Notes under the pieces: generated by a model
Database searches by the model: none
What the model was told of the DNA's origin: nothing
What the model saw: the letters and a program-made list of their open reading frames with translations, nothing else
Made by a program: the position numbers and the translations under genes
Assembly: GCA_023436925.1 (NCBI GenBank)
Contig: JAEZHJ010000147.1
Location: 4,490-68,489, forward strand
Source of the DNA: Actinomycetes bacterium
GTDB taxonomy: Bacteria > Actinomycetota > Actinomycetes > Propionibacteriales > Propionibacteriaceae
Length of the DNA: 64,000 nt
Direction of reading: 5' to 3'
Shown: in pieces, positions 43,884 to 55,299 of the stretch
Layout of the letters: the number at the start of each line of letters is the position of its first letter
Numbering within the stretch: the stretch's first letter is position 1

Positions 43884-45146
43884 ATGCCCGAGTCGCACGC
43901 CGACGTGATCGTCGTGGGCGCCGGGCCGGGCGGATCGACGGCGGCCCGGTACCTCGCCGAACGCGGCCTCAGTGTGACCCTGCTGGAGAAGAGCCGGTTC
44001 CCCCGCGAGAAGGTCTGCGGCGACGGCCTCACCCCCCGCGCGGTCAAGCAGCTGATCAAGCTCGGCATCGACACCAGCGACGAGACCGTCTGGCTGCGCA
44101 ACCGCGGCCTGCGGGTCTACGGCGGACGCAAGGAGCCGTTCGAACTGCCCTGGCCGGAACTGGCCGAGTTCCCGCCCTACGGCCTGGTCCGCGGCCGCGC
44201 CGACTTCGACAAGATCCTGGCCGACCACGCCGTCGCCGGCGGGGCGACCCTGCTGGAGGACACCACCGTCACCGGTGCCGTGGTCGACCCGCGCACCGAC
44301 CGGATCACCGGCGTCACCACCAAGGACGGACGCACCTTCTCCGCTCCCGTCGTGATCGCCGCGGACGGCAACTCCTCGCGGCTGGCGCTGTCGATGGGGC
44401 TGGCCAAGCGCAAGGACCGCCCGATGGGGGTCGCGGTCCGCACCTACTTCACCAGCCCGCGCACCAACGACGACTACATGGAGTCCTGGCTGGAACTGTG
44501 GGACGGCAAGCCGGGGGAGTCGAACCTGCTGCCCGGCTACGGCTGGGTCTTCGGGATGGGCGACGGCACCTGCAACGTCGGCCTGGGCACCGTCAGTTCC
44601 ACCGCCACCTCCAACAAGGGCAACTACCGCGCGATGCTGAAGGCCTGGCTGGCCAACACCCCGCCGGAGTGGGGCTTCACCGAGGAGAACCAGGTCGGCC
44701 CGATCGGTTCGGCAGCCCTTCCTATGAGCTTCAACCGCCAGCCCGCCTACAGCCGGGGACTGCTGCTGGTCGGCGACGCCGGCGGCATGGTCAGCCCGTT
44801 CAACGGCGAGGGGATCGCCTACGCGATGGAAGCCGCCGAGATGGCGGCGGACGCGATCACCGACGCGCGGTTCCGCGGTTTCGGGACCCCCAGCGCCGAG
44901 CGGGCGCTGCAGGGCTACGTCACCCGGTTGCGTTCGGAGTGGGGCGGGTACTTCCGGCTGGGCCAGGTCTTCGTCTCCCTGATCGAGCACCCGCAGGTCA
45001 TGCACCTGTGCACCCGGTACGGCCTGCCGCGTCCCACCCTGATGAGGTTCACCATGAAGCTTCTCGCCCACCTCTACGACACCCGCGACGGTGATTGGAT
45101 GGACAAGGTCATCACCTCGCTTGCGAAGGTGGCACCCTCAGCATGA
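43884..45146 (+). CDS. menJ: Geranylgeranyl reductase family protein, MenJ-like
   Basis: A 420-residue FAD-dependent reductase. The FAD-binding start is DVIVVGAGPGGSTAARYLAE, followed by FPREKVCGDGLTPRAVKQL, a hallmark of GGR proteins, VVIAADGNSS and LLLVGDAGGMVSPFNGEGI. In Mycobacterium the homologue MenJ saturates one isoprene unit of menaquinone. Its position directly before the NDH-1 operon supports a role on the quinone used there. The ATG has AGGAG about 10 nt upstream. It is separated by 40 nt from nuoA and probably shares its transcript. Confidence 0.85.
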   Translation: MPESHADVIVVGAGPGGSTAARYLAERGLSVTLLEKSRFPREKVCGDGLTPRAVKQLIKLGIDTSDETVWLRNRGLRVYGGRKEPFELPWPELAEFPPYGLVRGRADFDKILADHAVAGGATLLEDTTVTGAVVDPRTDRITGVTTKDGRTFSAPVVIAADGNSSRLALSMGLAKRKDRPMGVAVRTYFTSPRTNDDYMESWLELWDGKPGESNLLPGYGWVFGMGDGTCNVGLGTVSSTATSNKGNYRAMLKAWLANTPPEWGFTEENQVGPIGSAALPMSFNRQPAYSRGLLLVGDAGGMVSPFNGEGIAYAMEAAEMAADAITDARFRGFGTPSAERALQGYVTRLRSEWGGYFRLGQVFVSLIEHPQVMHLCTRYGLPRPTLMRFTMKLLAHLYDTRDGDWMDKVITSLAKVAPSA

Positions 45147-45186
45147 GCCGGCCGACACACTGCACCCAGGAAGGTTGGACCCGTCG

Positions 45187-45546
45187 ATGAGTCCCTATAT
45201 CCCGATCCTCGGCATCATGGTCCTGGCCTCGGGTTTCCTGGCCATTGCCATCCTGCTGAGCTCGTTCCTCGGCCCGCGGCGGTACAACCGCGCCAAGTAC
45301 GAGTCGTACGAGTGCGGGATCGACCCGACGCCGGTCTCCGAGGGCGGCGGCCGGTTCCCGGTGAAGTACTACATCATCGCGATGCTGTTCATCATCTTCG
45401 ACATCGAGACCGTCTTCCTCTACCCGTGGGCGGTGGCGTTCGGCCAGCTCGGCTGGTTCGCCCTGATCGAAATGCTGTTGTTCATGGCGACGGTCTTCGT
45501 CGCGTACCTGTACGTGTGGCGCCGCGGCGGCCTGGAGTGGGACTGA
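45187..45546 (+). CDS. nuoA: NADH-quinone oxidoreductase subunit A
   Basis: A 119-residue membrane subunit of complex I with three helices. The conserved loop [25 protein letters not shown] is present in two overlapping parts, with the invariant Cys and the acidic [15 protein letters not shown] in the second helix. It is the first gene of a complete nuoA-N operon that transfers electrons from NADH to menaquinone while pumping protons. Confidence 0.96.
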   Translation: MSPYIPILGIMVLASGFLAIAILLSSFLGPRRYNRAKYESYECGIDPTPVSEGGGRFPVKYYIIAMLFIIFDIETVFLYPWAVAFGQLGWFALIEMLLFMATVFVAYLYVWRRGGLEWD

Positions 45547-45557
45547 GGAGGGCGACG

Positions 45558-46121
45558 ATGGCCGGTGGTATTGAGGACAAGATCCCCCAGGGTGTGGTGC
45601 TGACCACCCTCGAAGGGGTGTTCGGCTGGATGCGGCAGGCGTCGTTCTGGCCGGCGACCTTCGGACTGGCGTGCTGTGCGATCGAGATGATGACCTACGG
45701 CGCTCCCCGGTTCGACGCCGGACGGTGGGGCCAGGAGGTCTTCCGGGCCTCCCCCAGGCAGGCCGACCTGATGATCATCTCCGGTCGGGTGAGCCAGAAG
45801 ATGGCGCCGGTGCTGCGGCAGGTCTACGACCAGATGCCCAACCCCAAGTACGTGATGGCGATGGGCGTGTGTGCCTCCTCGGGCGGCATGTTCAACAACT
45901 ACGCCATCGTGCAGGGCGGCGACCACCTGGTGCCGGTCGACATCTACGTGCCCGGCTGCCCGCCGCGGCCGGACATGCTGATCGACGCCATGTTCAAGCT
46001 GAAGAAGGACATCGTCGCCAAGCGCCCGATGGCCGGCCACGAGATCGAGGTCCTCGAAGCCGCCGAGCGTGCGGCCCTGGAGGCCCCTGCGACGCATGAG
46101 ATGAAGGGTCTGCTGCGATGA
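45558..46121 (+). CDS. nuoB: NADH-quinone oxidoreductase subunit B
   Basis: A 187-residue subunit carrying cluster N2. Its four ligands are visible: the adjacent cysteines in [20 protein letters not shown] and VPGCPPRPD. The segment [20 protein letters not shown] is family-typical. A GAGGAGG ribosome site precedes the ATG. It overlaps nuoC by 4 nt. Confidence 0.97.
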   Translation: MAGGIEDKIPQGVVLTTLEGVFGWMRQASFWPATFGLACCAIEMMTYGAPRFDAGRWGQEVFRASPRQADLMIISGRVSQKMAPVLRQVYDQMPNPKYVMAMGVCASSGGMFNNYAIVQGGDHLVPVDIYVPGCPPRPDMLIDAMFKLKKDIVAKRPMAGHEIEVLEAAERAALEAPATHEMKGLLR

Positions 46122-46873
46122 GCGAGAAGCTGCCAGGGGAGGAGAAGACCCTCAGCGACCCGGTTCGCGACCCCGAGGCCGCGCCCAAGGCGGGCGTGGA
46201 GCGCGAGGACGCCCAGGCGGGCGGCACCCCCGAGCCGGCGACCCCCATCCCCACCAAGCGGGGGATGTGGACCACCGACGGCACCGGCGACACCTCCGGC
46301 TACGGCGGTGTGGTGCGGCCGGTCTACCGTCCGGAGGCCACGGCCGCCCCGCTGGGTGGCTGGTACGACGGTGTGGCAGCCCGGCTGGCGAGCCTGGTCG
46401 AGGACCCGTTCATCAAGGTCGTGGTCGACCGCGGCGAGATCACCTTCTTCGTGCCCCGGGAGAAGATCCCCGAGATCATGGCGAACCTGCGCGATGACGC
46501 CCAGCTCCGCTTCGAGATGTGCGCCAGCGTGTCCGGCGTCCACTACCCCGACGACCTGGACGCCGAGCTGCACGTCGTCTACCACCTGGCCTCGTTCACC
46601 CACAACCGCCGGTTGCGGGTGGAGACCACCTGCCCCGAGACCGATCCGCACGTCCCCAGCATCGTGGCCACCTACCCGGCCGCCGACTGGCACGAGCGGG
46701 AGGCCTGGGACATGTTCGGGATCCAGTTCGACGGGCACCCGCACCTGACCCGGATCCTGATGCCGGACGACTGGGCGGGCCACCCGCAGCGCAAGGACTA
46801 CCCGCTCGGCGGGATCCCGATCGAGTACAAGGGCACCACGGTGCCGCCGGTCGACCAGCGCAGGAGCTACTGA
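46118..46873 (+). CDS. nuoC: NADH-quinone oxidoreductase subunit C
   Basis: A 251-residue peripheral subunit. The 30-kDa signature is [20 protein letters not shown], followed by [23 protein letters not shown] and [20 protein letters not shown]. About 70 N-terminal residues are an acidic, Pro/Ala-rich extension that actinobacterial NuoC proteins often carry. It is a separate gene rather than a NuoCD fusion. Its TGA overlaps the nuoD ATG by one base. Confidence 0.96.
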   Translation: MSEKLPGEEKTLSDPVRDPEAAPKAGVEREDAQAGGTPEPATPIPTKRGMWTTDGTGDTSGYGGVVRPVYRPEATAAPLGGWYDGVAARLASLVEDPFIKVVVDRGEITFFVPREKIPEIMANLRDDAQLRFEMCASVSGVHYPDDLDAELHVVYHLASFTHNRRLRVETTCPETDPHVPSIVATYPAADWHEREAWDMFGIQFDGHPHLTRILMPDDWAGHPQRKDYPLGGIPIEYKGTTVPPVDQRRSY

Positions 46874-48219
46874 TGACCGCCCAGAACACCGACTTCTACG
46901 CCAGCCCCGGCGACGAGACCGAGGGCACCGTCTACACCGCGATGGGGGGCGGTGACTTCGCCGACATCGCCCGCGAGCAGGCCGAGCGCGGTGACGAGAC
47001 CCTCGTCATCAACATGGGCCCGCAGCACCCCTCCACCCACGGCGTGCTGCGCCTGATGGTGGAGTGCGACGGCGAGACGGTCAAGAGCATCCGGCCCGGC
47101 ATCGGCTTCCTGCACACCGGCATCGAGAAGAACATGGAGTACCGCAACTGGACCCAGGGGGTCACCTTCGTGACCCGCATGGACTACGTGGCTCCCATCT
47201 TCAACGAGGTCGCCTACTGCCTCAGCGTCGAGCGGCTGCTCGGCATCGAGGACAAGATCCCGCAGCGCGCCCAGGACCTGCGCGTGCTGATGATGGAACT
47301 CAACCGGATCACCTCCCACCTGGTCGCCGTCGGCACCGGCGGGATGGAGATCGGCGCGCTGACCGTGATGACGATCGGCTTCCGCGAGCGCGAGATGGTG
47401 CTCGACTTCTTCGAGGCCGTCACCGGGCTGCGGATGAACCACGCCTACATCCGTCCGGGCGGGGTCGCCAACGACCTGCCGGAGACCGGGATCGCCCAGC
47501 TGCGCGACCTGATCACCTGGCTGGAGAAGCACCTGCCGGAGTACGCCGCGTTCTGCAACGAGAACCCGATCTTCAAGGGCCGGATGGTCGGCATCGGCTA
47601 CCAGGACCTCACCGCCTGCATGGCGCTGGGTGTCACCGGGCCGATCCTGCGCTCGGCCGGTTACCCCTTCGACCTGCGCAAGGCGCAGCCGTACTGCGGC
47701 TACGAGACCTACGAGTTCGACGTCCCCACCTGGGACACCGCTGATGCCTACGGACGGTTCCGCGTCCGGCTGGCCGAGATGTGGGAGAGCCTGCGGATCG
47801 TCAAGCAGTGCGTCGAGCGGCTGGACGCCTCCACCGGCGAGCCGGTCATGGTCGACGACCCGAAGATCGCCTGGCCGAGCCAGTTGGCCACCGGTCCGGA
47901 CGGCCAGGGCAACTCCCACGAGCACATCAAGCACATCATGGGTGAGTCGATGGAGGCCCTGATCCACCACTTCAAGCTGGTCACCGAGGGCTTCCGGGTG
48001 CCGGCGGGTCAGGCCTACGTGCCGATCGAGAGCCCCAAGGGCGAGCTGGGCTGCCACGTCGTCTCCGACGGCGGCACCCGTCCCTACCGGGTCCACATGC
48101 GAGACCCAGGGTTCAACCACCTGCAGTCGGTTCCGATCCAGTGCGAGGGCGGCATGCTCGCCGACATCGTCGTGGCCGTGGGGTCTCTGGATCCGGTGAT
48201 GGGAGGGGTTGACCGATGA
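46873..48219 (+). CDS. nuoD: NADH-quinone oxidoreductase subunit D
   Basis: A 448-residue subunit that forms the quinone-binding pocket with NuoB. Seen: [18 protein letters not shown] (quinone-site His), [53 protein letters not shown], and near the end [16 protein letters not shown] and [21 protein letters not shown]. It is coupled to nuoC by TGATG and to nuoE by ATGA. Confidence 0.97.
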   Translation: MTAQNTDFYASPGDETEGTVYTAMGGGDFADIAREQAERGDETLVINMGPQHPSTHGVLRLMVECDGETVKSIRPGIGFLHTGIEKNMEYRNWTQGVTFVTRMDYVAPIFNEVAYCLSVERLLGIEDKIPQRAQDLRVLMMELNRITSHLVAVGTGGMEIGALTVMTIGFREREMVLDFFEAVTGLRMNHAYIRPGGVANDLPETGIAQLRDLITWLEKHLPEYAAFCNENPIFKGRMVGIGYQDLTACMALGVTGPILRSAGYPFDLRKAQPYCGYETYEFDVPTWDTADAYGRFRVRLAEMWESLRIVKQCVERLDASTGEPVMVDDPKIAWPSQLATGPDGQGNSHEHIKHIMGESMEALIHHFKLVTEGFRVPAGQAYVPIESPKGELGCHVVSDGGTRPYRVHMRDPGFNHLQSVPIQCEGGMLADIVVAVGSLDPVMGGVDR

Positions 48220-48938
48220 GCGGGCACGAGTTCAAGTCCTACTTCCCCGAGTCGGGGGAGATCGACATGTCCGACACCGCCACCAACATCGACGAGACCA
48301 CGCTGGCCGAGTTGCGCGAGCTGGCCTCGCGCTACCCGCAGCCACGTTCGGCGCTGCTGCCGATGCTGCACCTGGTGCAGAGCGTCGACGGGCGGGTGTC
48401 CCCGGCCGGGGTGCGGGCCTGCGCCGAGATCCTCGACATCACCACCGCGCAGGTCTCGGGGGTGGCGACCTTCTACACGATGTACCGCCGCCGTCCGGCC
48501 GGAAAGCACCACGTCGGGGTCTGCACCACGGCGCTGTGCGCGGTGATGGGCGGCGACGCCCTGCTGGAGCGGGTCTCCGACCGGCTCGGCATCGGCCCGG
48601 ACGAGACCACCGAGGACGGGACCTTCTCGCTGGAGCGGATCGAGTGCAACGCCGCCTGCGACTTCGCCCCCGTGATGATGGTCAACTGGGAGTTCATGGA
48701 CAACATGACCCCCGAGAAGGCCGAGCAGCTGCTGGACGACCTGGCCGCCGGGCGTCCGGTGACCTCGACCCGCGGCGCGACGCTCACCTCCTGGCGGGAG
48801 GCGGAGCGAGTGCTCGCCGGGTTCAACGACGGTCGAGTCGACGAGGGCCCGAGCGCCGGCGAGGCGTCGTTGCTTGGCAAGCGGCTGGCCGAAGCCAAGG
48901 GCTGGAAGGCCCCCGACCCCGAGGAGACTGCGCTGTGA
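48216..48938 (+). CDS. nuoE: NADH-quinone oxidoreductase subunit E
   Basis: A 240-residue thioredoxin-like [2Fe-2S] subunit. The cluster ligands are in [14 protein letters not shown] and [15 protein letters not shown]. The helical N-terminal part has [10 protein letters not shown] and [15 protein letters not shown]-terminal extension of about 50 residues beyond the core is present. An internal ATG 17 codons downstream is a possible alternative start, but the ATGA overlap with nuoD favours the first. Confidence 0.95.
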   Translation: MSGHEFKSYFPESGEIDMSDTATNIDETTLAELRELASRYPQPRSALLPMLHLVQSVDGRVSPAGVRACAEILDITTAQVSGVATFYTMYRRRPAGKHHVGVCTTALCAVMGGDALLERVSDRLGIGPDETTEDGTFSLERIECNAACDFAPVMMVNWEFMDNMTPEKAEQLLDDLAAGRPVTSTRGATLTSWREAERVLAGFNDGRVDEGPSAGEASLLGKRLAEAKGWKAPDPEETAL

Positions 48939-50251
48939 CCGCCCTGCTCACGCCCGTGCTCACCGCCAACTGGGGCACGGACAAGTCCTGGGACATCGAC
49001 AGCTACACCGCGTCCGGCGGCTACGGCACGCTGGACAAGGCGTTCGCGATGACCCCTGACCAGCTCACCGAGCTGGTCAAGGACGCCGGCCTGCGCGGCC
49101 GCGGCGGTGCCGGCTTCCCGACCGGCATGAAGTGGAGCTTCGTGCCCAAGGACAACCCGAACCCGCGCTACCTGGTGGTGAACGCCGACGAGTCCGAGCC
49201 CGGGACCTGCAAGGACATCCCGCTGCTGCTGGCCTCGCCGCACACCCTGGTGGAGGGCATGATCCTGGCCTCCTACGCGATCGGCTGCCACACCGCCTTC
49301 GTCTATATCCGCGGCGAGGTGCTGCACGTCGTCCGGCGGCTGCGCAACGCCGTCGAGCAGGCCTACGCCGCCGGCCACCTGGGCAAGAACATCCACGGGT
49401 CGGGCTTCGACCTGGACATCATCGTCCACGCCGGAGCCGGTGCCTACATCTGCGGCGAGGAGACGGCGCTGCTGGACTCCCTGGAGGGCCGCCGCGGCCA
49501 GCCGCGGCTGCGTCCGCCGTTCCCCGCGGTGGCGGGCCTGTACGCCTCGCCGACGGTGATCAACAACGTCGAGTCGATCTCCTCGGTGCCGGCCATCGTG
49601 GCCAATGGCGCCGGCTGGTTCGCCTCGATGGGCACCGAGAAGTCCAAGGGCATGACGATCTACTCGCTGTCGGGCCACGTCACCAACCCGGGCCAGTTCG
49701 AGGCCCCGCTGGGCATCACGCTGCGGGAGTTGCTCGACCTGGCCGGCGGCGTCCGGTCCGGGCACCAGCTCAAGTTCTGGACCCCGGGCGGCTCGTCCAC
49801 CCCGATCCTGACCGGCGAGCACCTCGACGTCCCGCTCGACTACGAGGGGATGGCCGGGGTCGGCTCGATGCTCGGCACCAAGGCACTGCAGATCTTCGAC
49901 GAGACGGTCTCGGTGGTGCGCACCACGCTGCGCTGGGTCGAGTTCTACAAGCACGAGTCCTGTGGCAAGTGCACCCCGTGCCGTGAGGGCACGTGGTGGC
50001 TGGTCCAGTTGCTGAAGAAGTTCGAGGACGGCGTCGCCGTCGAAGGTGACGTCGAGAAGCTGCTCGACATCTGTGACAACATCGGCGGCCGGTCGTTCTG
50101 CGCCCTGGCCGACGGTGCGGTCGCCTGCGTCACCTCGGCGGTCAAGCACTTCCGTCCGGAGTTCGAGGCGGGCTATCACACCCCGGCCTGGGAGCTGTTC
50201 CCGTACGGCCGGAGCGCCCTCTTCGAGGTGCCTGAAGGGAGCCACGTATGA
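48935..50251 (+). CDS. nuoF: NADH-quinone oxidoreductase subunit F
   Basis: A 438-residue subunit that binds NADH, FMN and a [4Fe-4S] cluster. FMN/NADH motifs: GLRGRGGAGFPTGMKW, NADESEPGTCKD and GAGAYICGEETALLDSLEG. Cluster ligands are in SCGKCTPCREGT and the Cys of GRSFCALADGAV. The GTG start overlaps the nuoE stop (GTGA). With NuoE it forms the electron input module. Confidence 0.97.
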   Translation: MTALLTPVLTANWGTDKSWDIDSYTASGGYGTLDKAFAMTPDQLTELVKDAGLRGRGGAGFPTGMKWSFVPKDNPNPRYLVVNADESEPGTCKDIPLLLASPHTLVEGMILASYAIGCHTAFVYIRGEVLHVVRRLRNAVEQAYAAGHLGKNIHGSGFDLDIIVHAGAGAYICGEETALLDSLEGRRGQPRLRPPFPAVAGLYASPTVINNVESISSVPAIVANGAGWFASMGTEKSKGMTIYSLSGHVTNPGQFEAPLGITLRELLDLAGGVRSGHQLKFWTPGGSSTPILTGEHLDVPLDYEGMAGVGSMLGTKALQIFDETVSVVRTTLRWVEFYKHESCGKCTPCREGTWWLVQLLKKFEDGVAVEGDVEKLLDICDNIGGRSFCALADGAVACVTSAVKHFRPEFEAGYHTPAWELFPYGRSALFEVPEGSHV

Positions 50252-52650
50252 GCGTCGTGAGCAAGCCGGGCGAGGCTGTCGCGCAGGTCGACACCGTCTC
50301 GGTGACGATCGACGGCATTGAGGTCCAGGTGCCGAAGGGGACGCTTGCGATCCGCGCGGCGGAGATGATCGGCATCGCGATCCCGCGGTTCTGCGACCAT
50401 CCGCTGCTGGACCCGGTCGGCGCCTGTCGGCAGTGTCTGGTCGAGGTGCCCGACATGGGCAACGGGCGCGGCATGCCCAAGCCGGCGGCGTCCTGCACCC
50501 TCGAGGTCGCCCCGGGGATGAAGATCAGCACCCAGGTCACCAGCCCGGTCGCCGAGAAGGCCCAGGCCGGGATGCTGGAGTTCCTGCTGATCAACCACCC
50601 GCTGGACTGCCCGATCTGCGACAAGGGCGGCGAGTGCCCGCTGCAGAACCAGGCGCTGAAGAACGGCTACGGCGAGTCCCGCTACGAAGGTGCCAAGCGC
50701 ACCTTCCCCAAGCCGGTGCCGATCTCGGCGCAGATCCTGCTGGACCGGGAACGCTGCGTGCTGTGCGCCCGCTGCACCCGGTTCTCCGAGCAGATCTCCG
50801 GCGACCCGTTCATCTCCCTGGTGGAGCGCGGCGCGCTGCAGCAGGTCGGCAAGTACGCCGAGCACCCCTACAACTCCTACTTCTCGGGCAATGTCATCCA
50901 GATCTGCCCGGTCGGCGCCCTGACCAGCGTCTCCTACCGCTTCGAGGCCCGTCCGTTCGACCTGGTCTCGACCGAGTCGACCTGTGAGCACTGCGCCGCC
51001 GGCTGCTCGCTGCGCGTCGACCAGCGGCACTTCCAGGTCAAGCGCCGCCTGGCGGGGGAGAACCCCGAGGTCAACGAGGAGTGGAACTGCGACAAGGGCC
51101 GGTTCGCCTTCGTCTACGGACGCGGCGACGACCGGCTCACCAACCCGCTGGTCCGCCGCGACGGCGTGCTGAAGGTGGCCAGCTGGGCCGAGGCGATCGA
51201 TGCCGCGGTGGCCGGGCTGAAGGCCGCCGGCTCCAGCGCCGCGGTGCTCACCGGTGGCCGGCTGACCGTGGAGAACGCCTACGGCTACGCCAAGTTCGCC
51301 CGCACCGTGCTCGGCACCAACAACATCGACTTCCGTTCCCGCCCGGCCTCGGCCGAGGAGACCGACTTCCTCACCACCGAGGTTGCCGGACGGGCGTTCG
51401 GTGACGGCGTCACCTACGCCGACCTGGAGACGGCCGGTCAGGTGGTGCTGGTCTGCCTGGAGCCCGAGGAGGAGTCGGCAGCGATCTTCCTGCGGCTGCG
51501 CAAGGCGGTCCGCAAGAACAAGCTGAAGGTTGTCACCCTGGCCCCGTTCGCCACCAACGGCAGCGTCAAGCTGGACGCCACCGTGGTGGCCACCGAGCCC
51601 GGGCAGGAGGCCACCGCGCTGGCCGGCGTCAGCCTCGACCCCGACACCATCGTGCTGGTGGGGGAGCGGGCGGCGCTGTCGCCCGGCACCCTTGCCGCAG
51701 TGGCGGCCCGCACGGCCGCGACCGGTGCCCGGTTCGCCTGGGTGCCGCGCCGGGCGGGTGACCGCGGTGCGGTCGAGGCCGGCTGCCTGCCGACCCTGCT
51801 GCCCGGTGGCCGTCCGGTCGCCGACACGGCCGCCCGGGTCGACGTCGCCGCCGCCTGGGGGGTCGACTCCCTGCCGTCCGAGCCCGGCCTGGACGCGGCG
51901 GGCATCCTCGCCGCCGTCGAGGAGGGCACGGTGCGGGCCCTGGTGGTTGCGGGCGTCGAGCCGCGTGACTTCGCCTGGGCCGGTCAGGTCCGCAACGCGC
52001 TCGAGTCGGCCGACTTCGTGGTCAGCCTCGAGTCCCGGCTGTCGGAGGTCACCGAACGGGCCGACGTGGTCTTCCCGATCGCCCTGGTCGAGGAGCACGC
52101 CGGCACCTTCCTGAACTGGGAGCACCGTCCGGGCACCGTGAACACCGTGGTCAAGCGGGTGAACGCCCCGATGACCGACCTGCGGGTGCTGGCTGCCCTG
52201 GCCGACGCGCTGGGCAGCCCGCTCGGGGTGCGCACCGTCGACCAGGCCGCCATCGAGCTCGGCGAGCTCGGGCTGTGGGACGGCCCGCGTTCGGCGACCC
52301 CGTCCGCCCCGCCGGTCGTCGCGTCGTCCAACGGCGGCTACCGGCTGGCCACCTGGCGGGAACTGCTGGACGGCGGCCGCGGGATGGACAACGAACCGGC
52401 GCTCGCGGCGACCGCGAAGCCGGCGATCGCACGGGTCAGCCCGGCGACCGCCCAGGCCGAGGGACTCGTCGACGGCGAGCTGGTCACGGTCACGACCGGC
52501 ACCGGTTCCTTCAGCCTGCCGCTGGCCGTCGAGCCCGGCATGGTCGACGGCACCGTGTGGGTGCCGACCAACAGCCCGGCTGCCTGCCTGGGCGAGTACG
52601 GAGTGCTGGCCGGTGACCCGGTGCAGCTGAGCCCGGGAGGTGTCGCATGA
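50248..52650 (+). CDS. nuoG: NADH-quinone oxidoreductase subunit G
   Basis: An 800-residue Fe-S subunit. The N-terminal ferredoxin domain has CDHPLLDPVGACRQCLVEV. Further clusters are in CDKGGECPLQNQ and CVLCARCTRFSEQISG. The molybdopterin-oxidoreductase-like part starts with CEHCAAGCSLRVDQR, which resembles the motif for the extra cluster N7. The final 100 residues form the dinucleotide-binding-like domain (DGELVTVTTGTGSFSLPLAV). Overlaps of 4 nt join it to nuoF and nuoH. Confidence 0.96.
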   Translation: MSVVSKPGEAVAQVDTVSVTIDGIEVQVPKGTLAIRAAEMIGIAIPRFCDHPLLDPVGACRQCLVEVPDMGNGRGMPKPAASCTLEVAPGMKISTQVTSPVAEKAQAGMLEFLLINHPLDCPICDKGGECPLQNQALKNGYGESRYEGAKRTFPKPVPISAQILLDRERCVLCARCTRFSEQISGDPFISLVERGALQQVGKYAEHPYNSYFSGNVIQICPVGALTSVSYRFEARPFDLVSTESTCEHCAAGCSLRVDQRHFQVKRRLAGENPEVNEEWNCDKGRFAFVYGRGDDRLTNPLVRRDGVLKVASWAEAIDAAVAGLKAAGSSAAVLTGGRLTVENAYGYAKFARTVLGTNNIDFRSRPASAEETDFLTTEVAGRAFGDGVTYADLETAGQVVLVCLEPEEESAAIFLRLRKAVRKNKLKVVTLAPFATNGSVKLDATVVATEPGQEATALAGVSLDPDTIVLVGERAALSPGTLAAVAARTAATGARFAWVPRRAGDRGAVEAGCLPTLLPGGRPVADTAARVDVAAAWGVDSLPSEPGLDAAGILAAVEEGTVRALVVAGVEPRDFAWAGQVRNALESADFVVSLESRLSEVTERADVVFPIALVEEHAGTFLNWEHRPGTVNTVVKRVNAPMTDLRVLAALADALGSPLGVRTVDQAAIELGELGLWDGPRSATPSAPPVVASSNGGYRLATWRELLDGGRGMDNEPALAATAKPAIARVSPATAQAEGLVDGELVTVTTGTGSFSLPLAVEPGMVDGTVWVPTNSPAACLGEYGVLAGDPVQLSPGGVA

Positions 52651-53954
52651 TGAACGATCCCTGGTGGCTCGTGGTGATCAAGGTCCTCGCGCTGTTCGTG
52701 GTCCTGCTGGTCTGGACGATCTTCAACGTCTGGTACGAACGCCGGCTGGTCGCCAAGATGCAGCACCGGCTGGGCCCGATCATGAACGGCCCGTTCGGCC
52801 TCGGCCAGGCGCTGGCCGACGGCATGAAGCTCCTGATCAAGGAAGACTTCATGCCGAACATGGTCGACCGGGTGCTGTTCACCGTGGCCCCGCTGATCGC
52901 CGGCACCGCTGCCTTCACCGCCTGGGCGGTGATCCCGTTCGGCGGCGAGGTCGAGATCTTCGGCGTCACGACCCGGCTGCAGGTGGCCGACCCCAACGTC
53001 GGCGTCCTGGTCCTGCTCGCGGTGACCGCGGTCGGCGTCTACGGCTTCGTGCTGGCCGGCTGGTCGTCCAACTCGCCGTACTCGCTGCTCGGCGCGCTGC
53101 GCTCGACCGCGCAGATGATCAGCTACGAGATCGCGATGGGCCTGTCCCTGGTGGCGGTCTTCCTCTACGCCGGGACGATGCAGACCTCGCAGATCGTGGA
53201 GGCGCAGCGGGTACCGCTGATGCCCTTCGGGTTCGACGCCTGGGGGATGCCGAACTGGCTGTTCATCACGCTGATCCCGAGCTTCATCATCTACGTCATC
53301 TCGATGGTCGGCGAGACCAACCGGGCGCCGTTCGACCTCCCCGAGGCCGAGTCGGAGCTGGTGTCGGGCTACATCACCGAGTACTCCGGCTTCCGCTACG
53401 CGATCTACTTCCTGGCCGAGTACATCAACATGGCCACCGTCTCCGCGGTCGCCACCACCTTGTTCGTGGGCGGTTACCTGACCCCGTGGCCGCTCAACAA
53501 CATCGAGTTCCTGAACAACCCGTGGTTCGGGCCGCTGTGGTTCATGATCAAGGTCCAGCTGTTCATCTCCTTCTTCGTCTGGCTGCGTGGCACCTTGCCG
53601 CGTTTCCGGTACGACCAGTTCATGTCGCTGGGCTGGAAGGCGCTGATCCCGATCTCGCTGGGCTGGATCGTGCTGATCTCGGTGATTCGCAAGGTGCAGC
53701 AGGAGGGCATGGCGCAGTGGCTGTGGTACACCGCGCTCGGTATCGCCGGCGTCCTGCTGGTGGTGACGATCGGGCTGATGTTCATCGGCGACAAGGAACC
53801 CGAGCCGGAGCCGGTGGCCGACGAGCCGTTCGACGCCTTCGCCGGCGGCTACCCGGTGCCGCCGATGCCGGGGCAGGTGCTTCCGGAACTGGCCGGCGTG
53901 GTCTCGGCCACCGCCGAAGCCACAGCTGACGACGAGATCGAGAAGGAGCACTGA
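52647..53954 (+). CDS. nuoH: NADH-quinone oxidoreductase subunit H
   Basis: A 435-residue membrane subunit with eight helices that links the quinone site to the proton channels. Family motifs: [56 protein letters not shown] and [16 protein letters not shown], and [19 protein letters not shown] [17 protein letters not shown]. The C-terminus is extended by about 55 acidic and Pro-rich residues beyond the last helix, a common actinobacterial feature. Its stop overlaps nuoI as TGATG. Confidence 0.97.
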   Translation: MMNDPWWLVVIKVLALFVVLLVWTIFNVWYERRLVAKMQHRLGPIMNGPFGLGQALADGMKLLIKEDFMPNMVDRVLFTVAPLIAGTAAFTAWAVIPFGGEVEIFGVTTRLQVADPNVGVLVLLAVTAVGVYGFVLAGWSSNSPYSLLGALRSTAQMISYEIAMGLSLVAVFLYAGTMQTSQIVEAQRVPLMPFGFDAWGMPNWLFITLIPSFIIYVISMVGETNRAPFDLPEAESELVSGYITEYSGFRYAIYFLAEYINMATVSAVATTLFVGGYLTPWPLNNIEFLNNPWFGPLWFMIKVQLFISFFVWLRGTLPRFRYDQFMSLGWKALIPISLGWIVLISVIRKVQQEGMAQWLWYTALGIAGVLLVVTIGLMFIGDKEPEPEPVADEPFDAFAGGYPVPPMPGQVLPELAGVVSATAEATADDEIEKEH

Positions 53955-54514
53955 TGGGCATCTTCGATCCCTGGGCCGGATTCGGGGTGACCTTCCGCAC
54001 CATGTTCCGCAAGACCTTCACCCAGGGCTACCCGGAGAAGGGCAAGGAGAAGGTCACCGCACCCCGGTTCCACGGACGGCACCAGCTCAACCGCTGGCCG
54101 GACGGGCTGGAGAAGTGCGTCGGCTGTGAGCTGTGCGCCTGGGCCTGCCCGGCGGACGCCATCTACGTCGAGGGCGCGGACAACACCGACTCGGAGCGGT
54201 ACTCCCCGGGCGAGCGGTACGGCCGCGTCTACCAGATCAACTACCTGCGCTGCATCCTGTGCGGGCTGTGCATCGAGGCGTGTCCCACCCGGGCGCTCAC
54301 CATGACCAACGACTTCAAGCTGGCCGACACCACCCGCGAGAAGATGATCTACACCAAGGACCGCTTGCTGGCCCCGCTGCTGCCGGGCATGGAGGAGCCG
54401 CCGCACCCGCGCCGGCTGGGCGACACCGAGAAGGAGTACTTCCTCGGGCTGCCCGCCACCGGCGAACCCGACAACCGCACCCCCGTCCGTGACACCACGG
54501 GAGGTGCCCGATGA
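53954..54514 (+). CDS. nuoI: NADH-quinone oxidoreductase subunit I
   Basis: A 186-residue subunit with two [4Fe-4S] clusters (N6a and N6b) in [20 protein letters not shown] and [19 protein letters not shown]. An N-terminal amphipathic region and the conserved [18 protein letters not shown] precede them. It hands electrons to NuoB. It overlaps nuoH by one base and nuoJ by 4 nt. Confidence 0.97.
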   Translation: MGIFDPWAGFGVTFRTMFRKTFTQGYPEKGKEKVTAPRFHGRHQLNRWPDGLEKCVGCELCAWACPADAIYVEGADNTDSERYSPGERYGRVYQINYLRCILCGLCIEACPTRALTMTNDFKLADTTREKMIYTKDRLLAPLLPGMEEPPHPRRLGDTEKEYFLGLPATGEPDNRTPVRDTTGGAR

Positions 54515-55299
54515 CCGGCGCGGACGTCGCGTTCTGGATCTGCGGGCCGCTGATGGTGGCCGGCGGGCTCGGCCTGATCTTCTTCCGCAAGGCGGTCTAC
54601 GCCGCGCTCAGCATGGCCTTCGCGATGCTCAACCTGGCGGCGCTGTACTTCGCGATGGACGCCCCCTTCCTCGGCGCGGTGCAGATCATCGTCTACACCG
54701 GCGCGATCATGATGCTCTTCCTGTTCGTGCTGATGCTGGTCGGCGTTGACACGCCGGACTCGGTCGTCGAGACCTTGCGCGGCCAGCGGGTGCTGGCCGG
54801 CCTCACCGGGGTGGGCCTGCTCGCGCTGATCGTGCTCGGCATCGGCGGCGCGGTGACCGCGGCGCCGGCCGGGCTCGCGCAGGCCAATGAGGCCTACGGC
54901 GGCAACGTCCAGGGTGTGGCGGCGCTGATCTTTGGACGCTACCTGCTGGCCTTCGAGCTGACCTCGGCGCTGCTGATCACCGCGGCGGTCGGCGCGATGG
55001 TGCTGGCGCACCGCCGCCAGGTGCACGCCAGGAAGACCCAGGCCGAACTGGCCGCCGAACGGATGCGGGCCTACGCGGAGCGGGGCGAGCACCCCGGTGC
55101 GCTGCCGAACTCCGGCGTCCTGGCCCGGCACAACTCGATCGCCACCCCGGCCCTGCTGCCGGACGGCTCGGTCTCGCCGGAGTCGGTCTCCCCGACGCTG
55201 GCCGGACGCGGTGTGATCGTCGACTCGCCGCAGTTGTCCGAGCTCACCGCCGAGACCTTCCGCGCCATCGAGCGGGTTGCTGACGAGGAGGAACAGTGA
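54511..55299 (+). CDS. nuoJ: NADH-quinone oxidoreductase subunit J
   Basis: A 262-residue membrane subunit. Five helices fill the first 170 residues. The third has [24 protein letters not shown], whose pi-bulge region is typical. The remaining 90 residues are a hydrophilic tail rich in charged and Ser/Pro residues, much longer than in E. coli but common in actinobacteria. Confidence 0.95.
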   Translation: MTGADVAFWICGPLMVAGGLGLIFFRKAVYAALSMAFAMLNLAALYFAMDAPFLGAVQIIVYTGAIMMLFLFVLMLVGVDTPDSVVETLRGQRVLAGLTGVGLLALIVLGIGGAVTAAPAGLAQANEAYGGNVQGVAALIFGRYLLAFELTSALLITAAVGAMVLAHRRQVHARKTQAELAAERMRAYAERGEHPGALPNSGVLARHNSIATPALLPDGSVSPESVSPTLAGRGVIVDSPQLSELTAETFRAIERVADEEEQ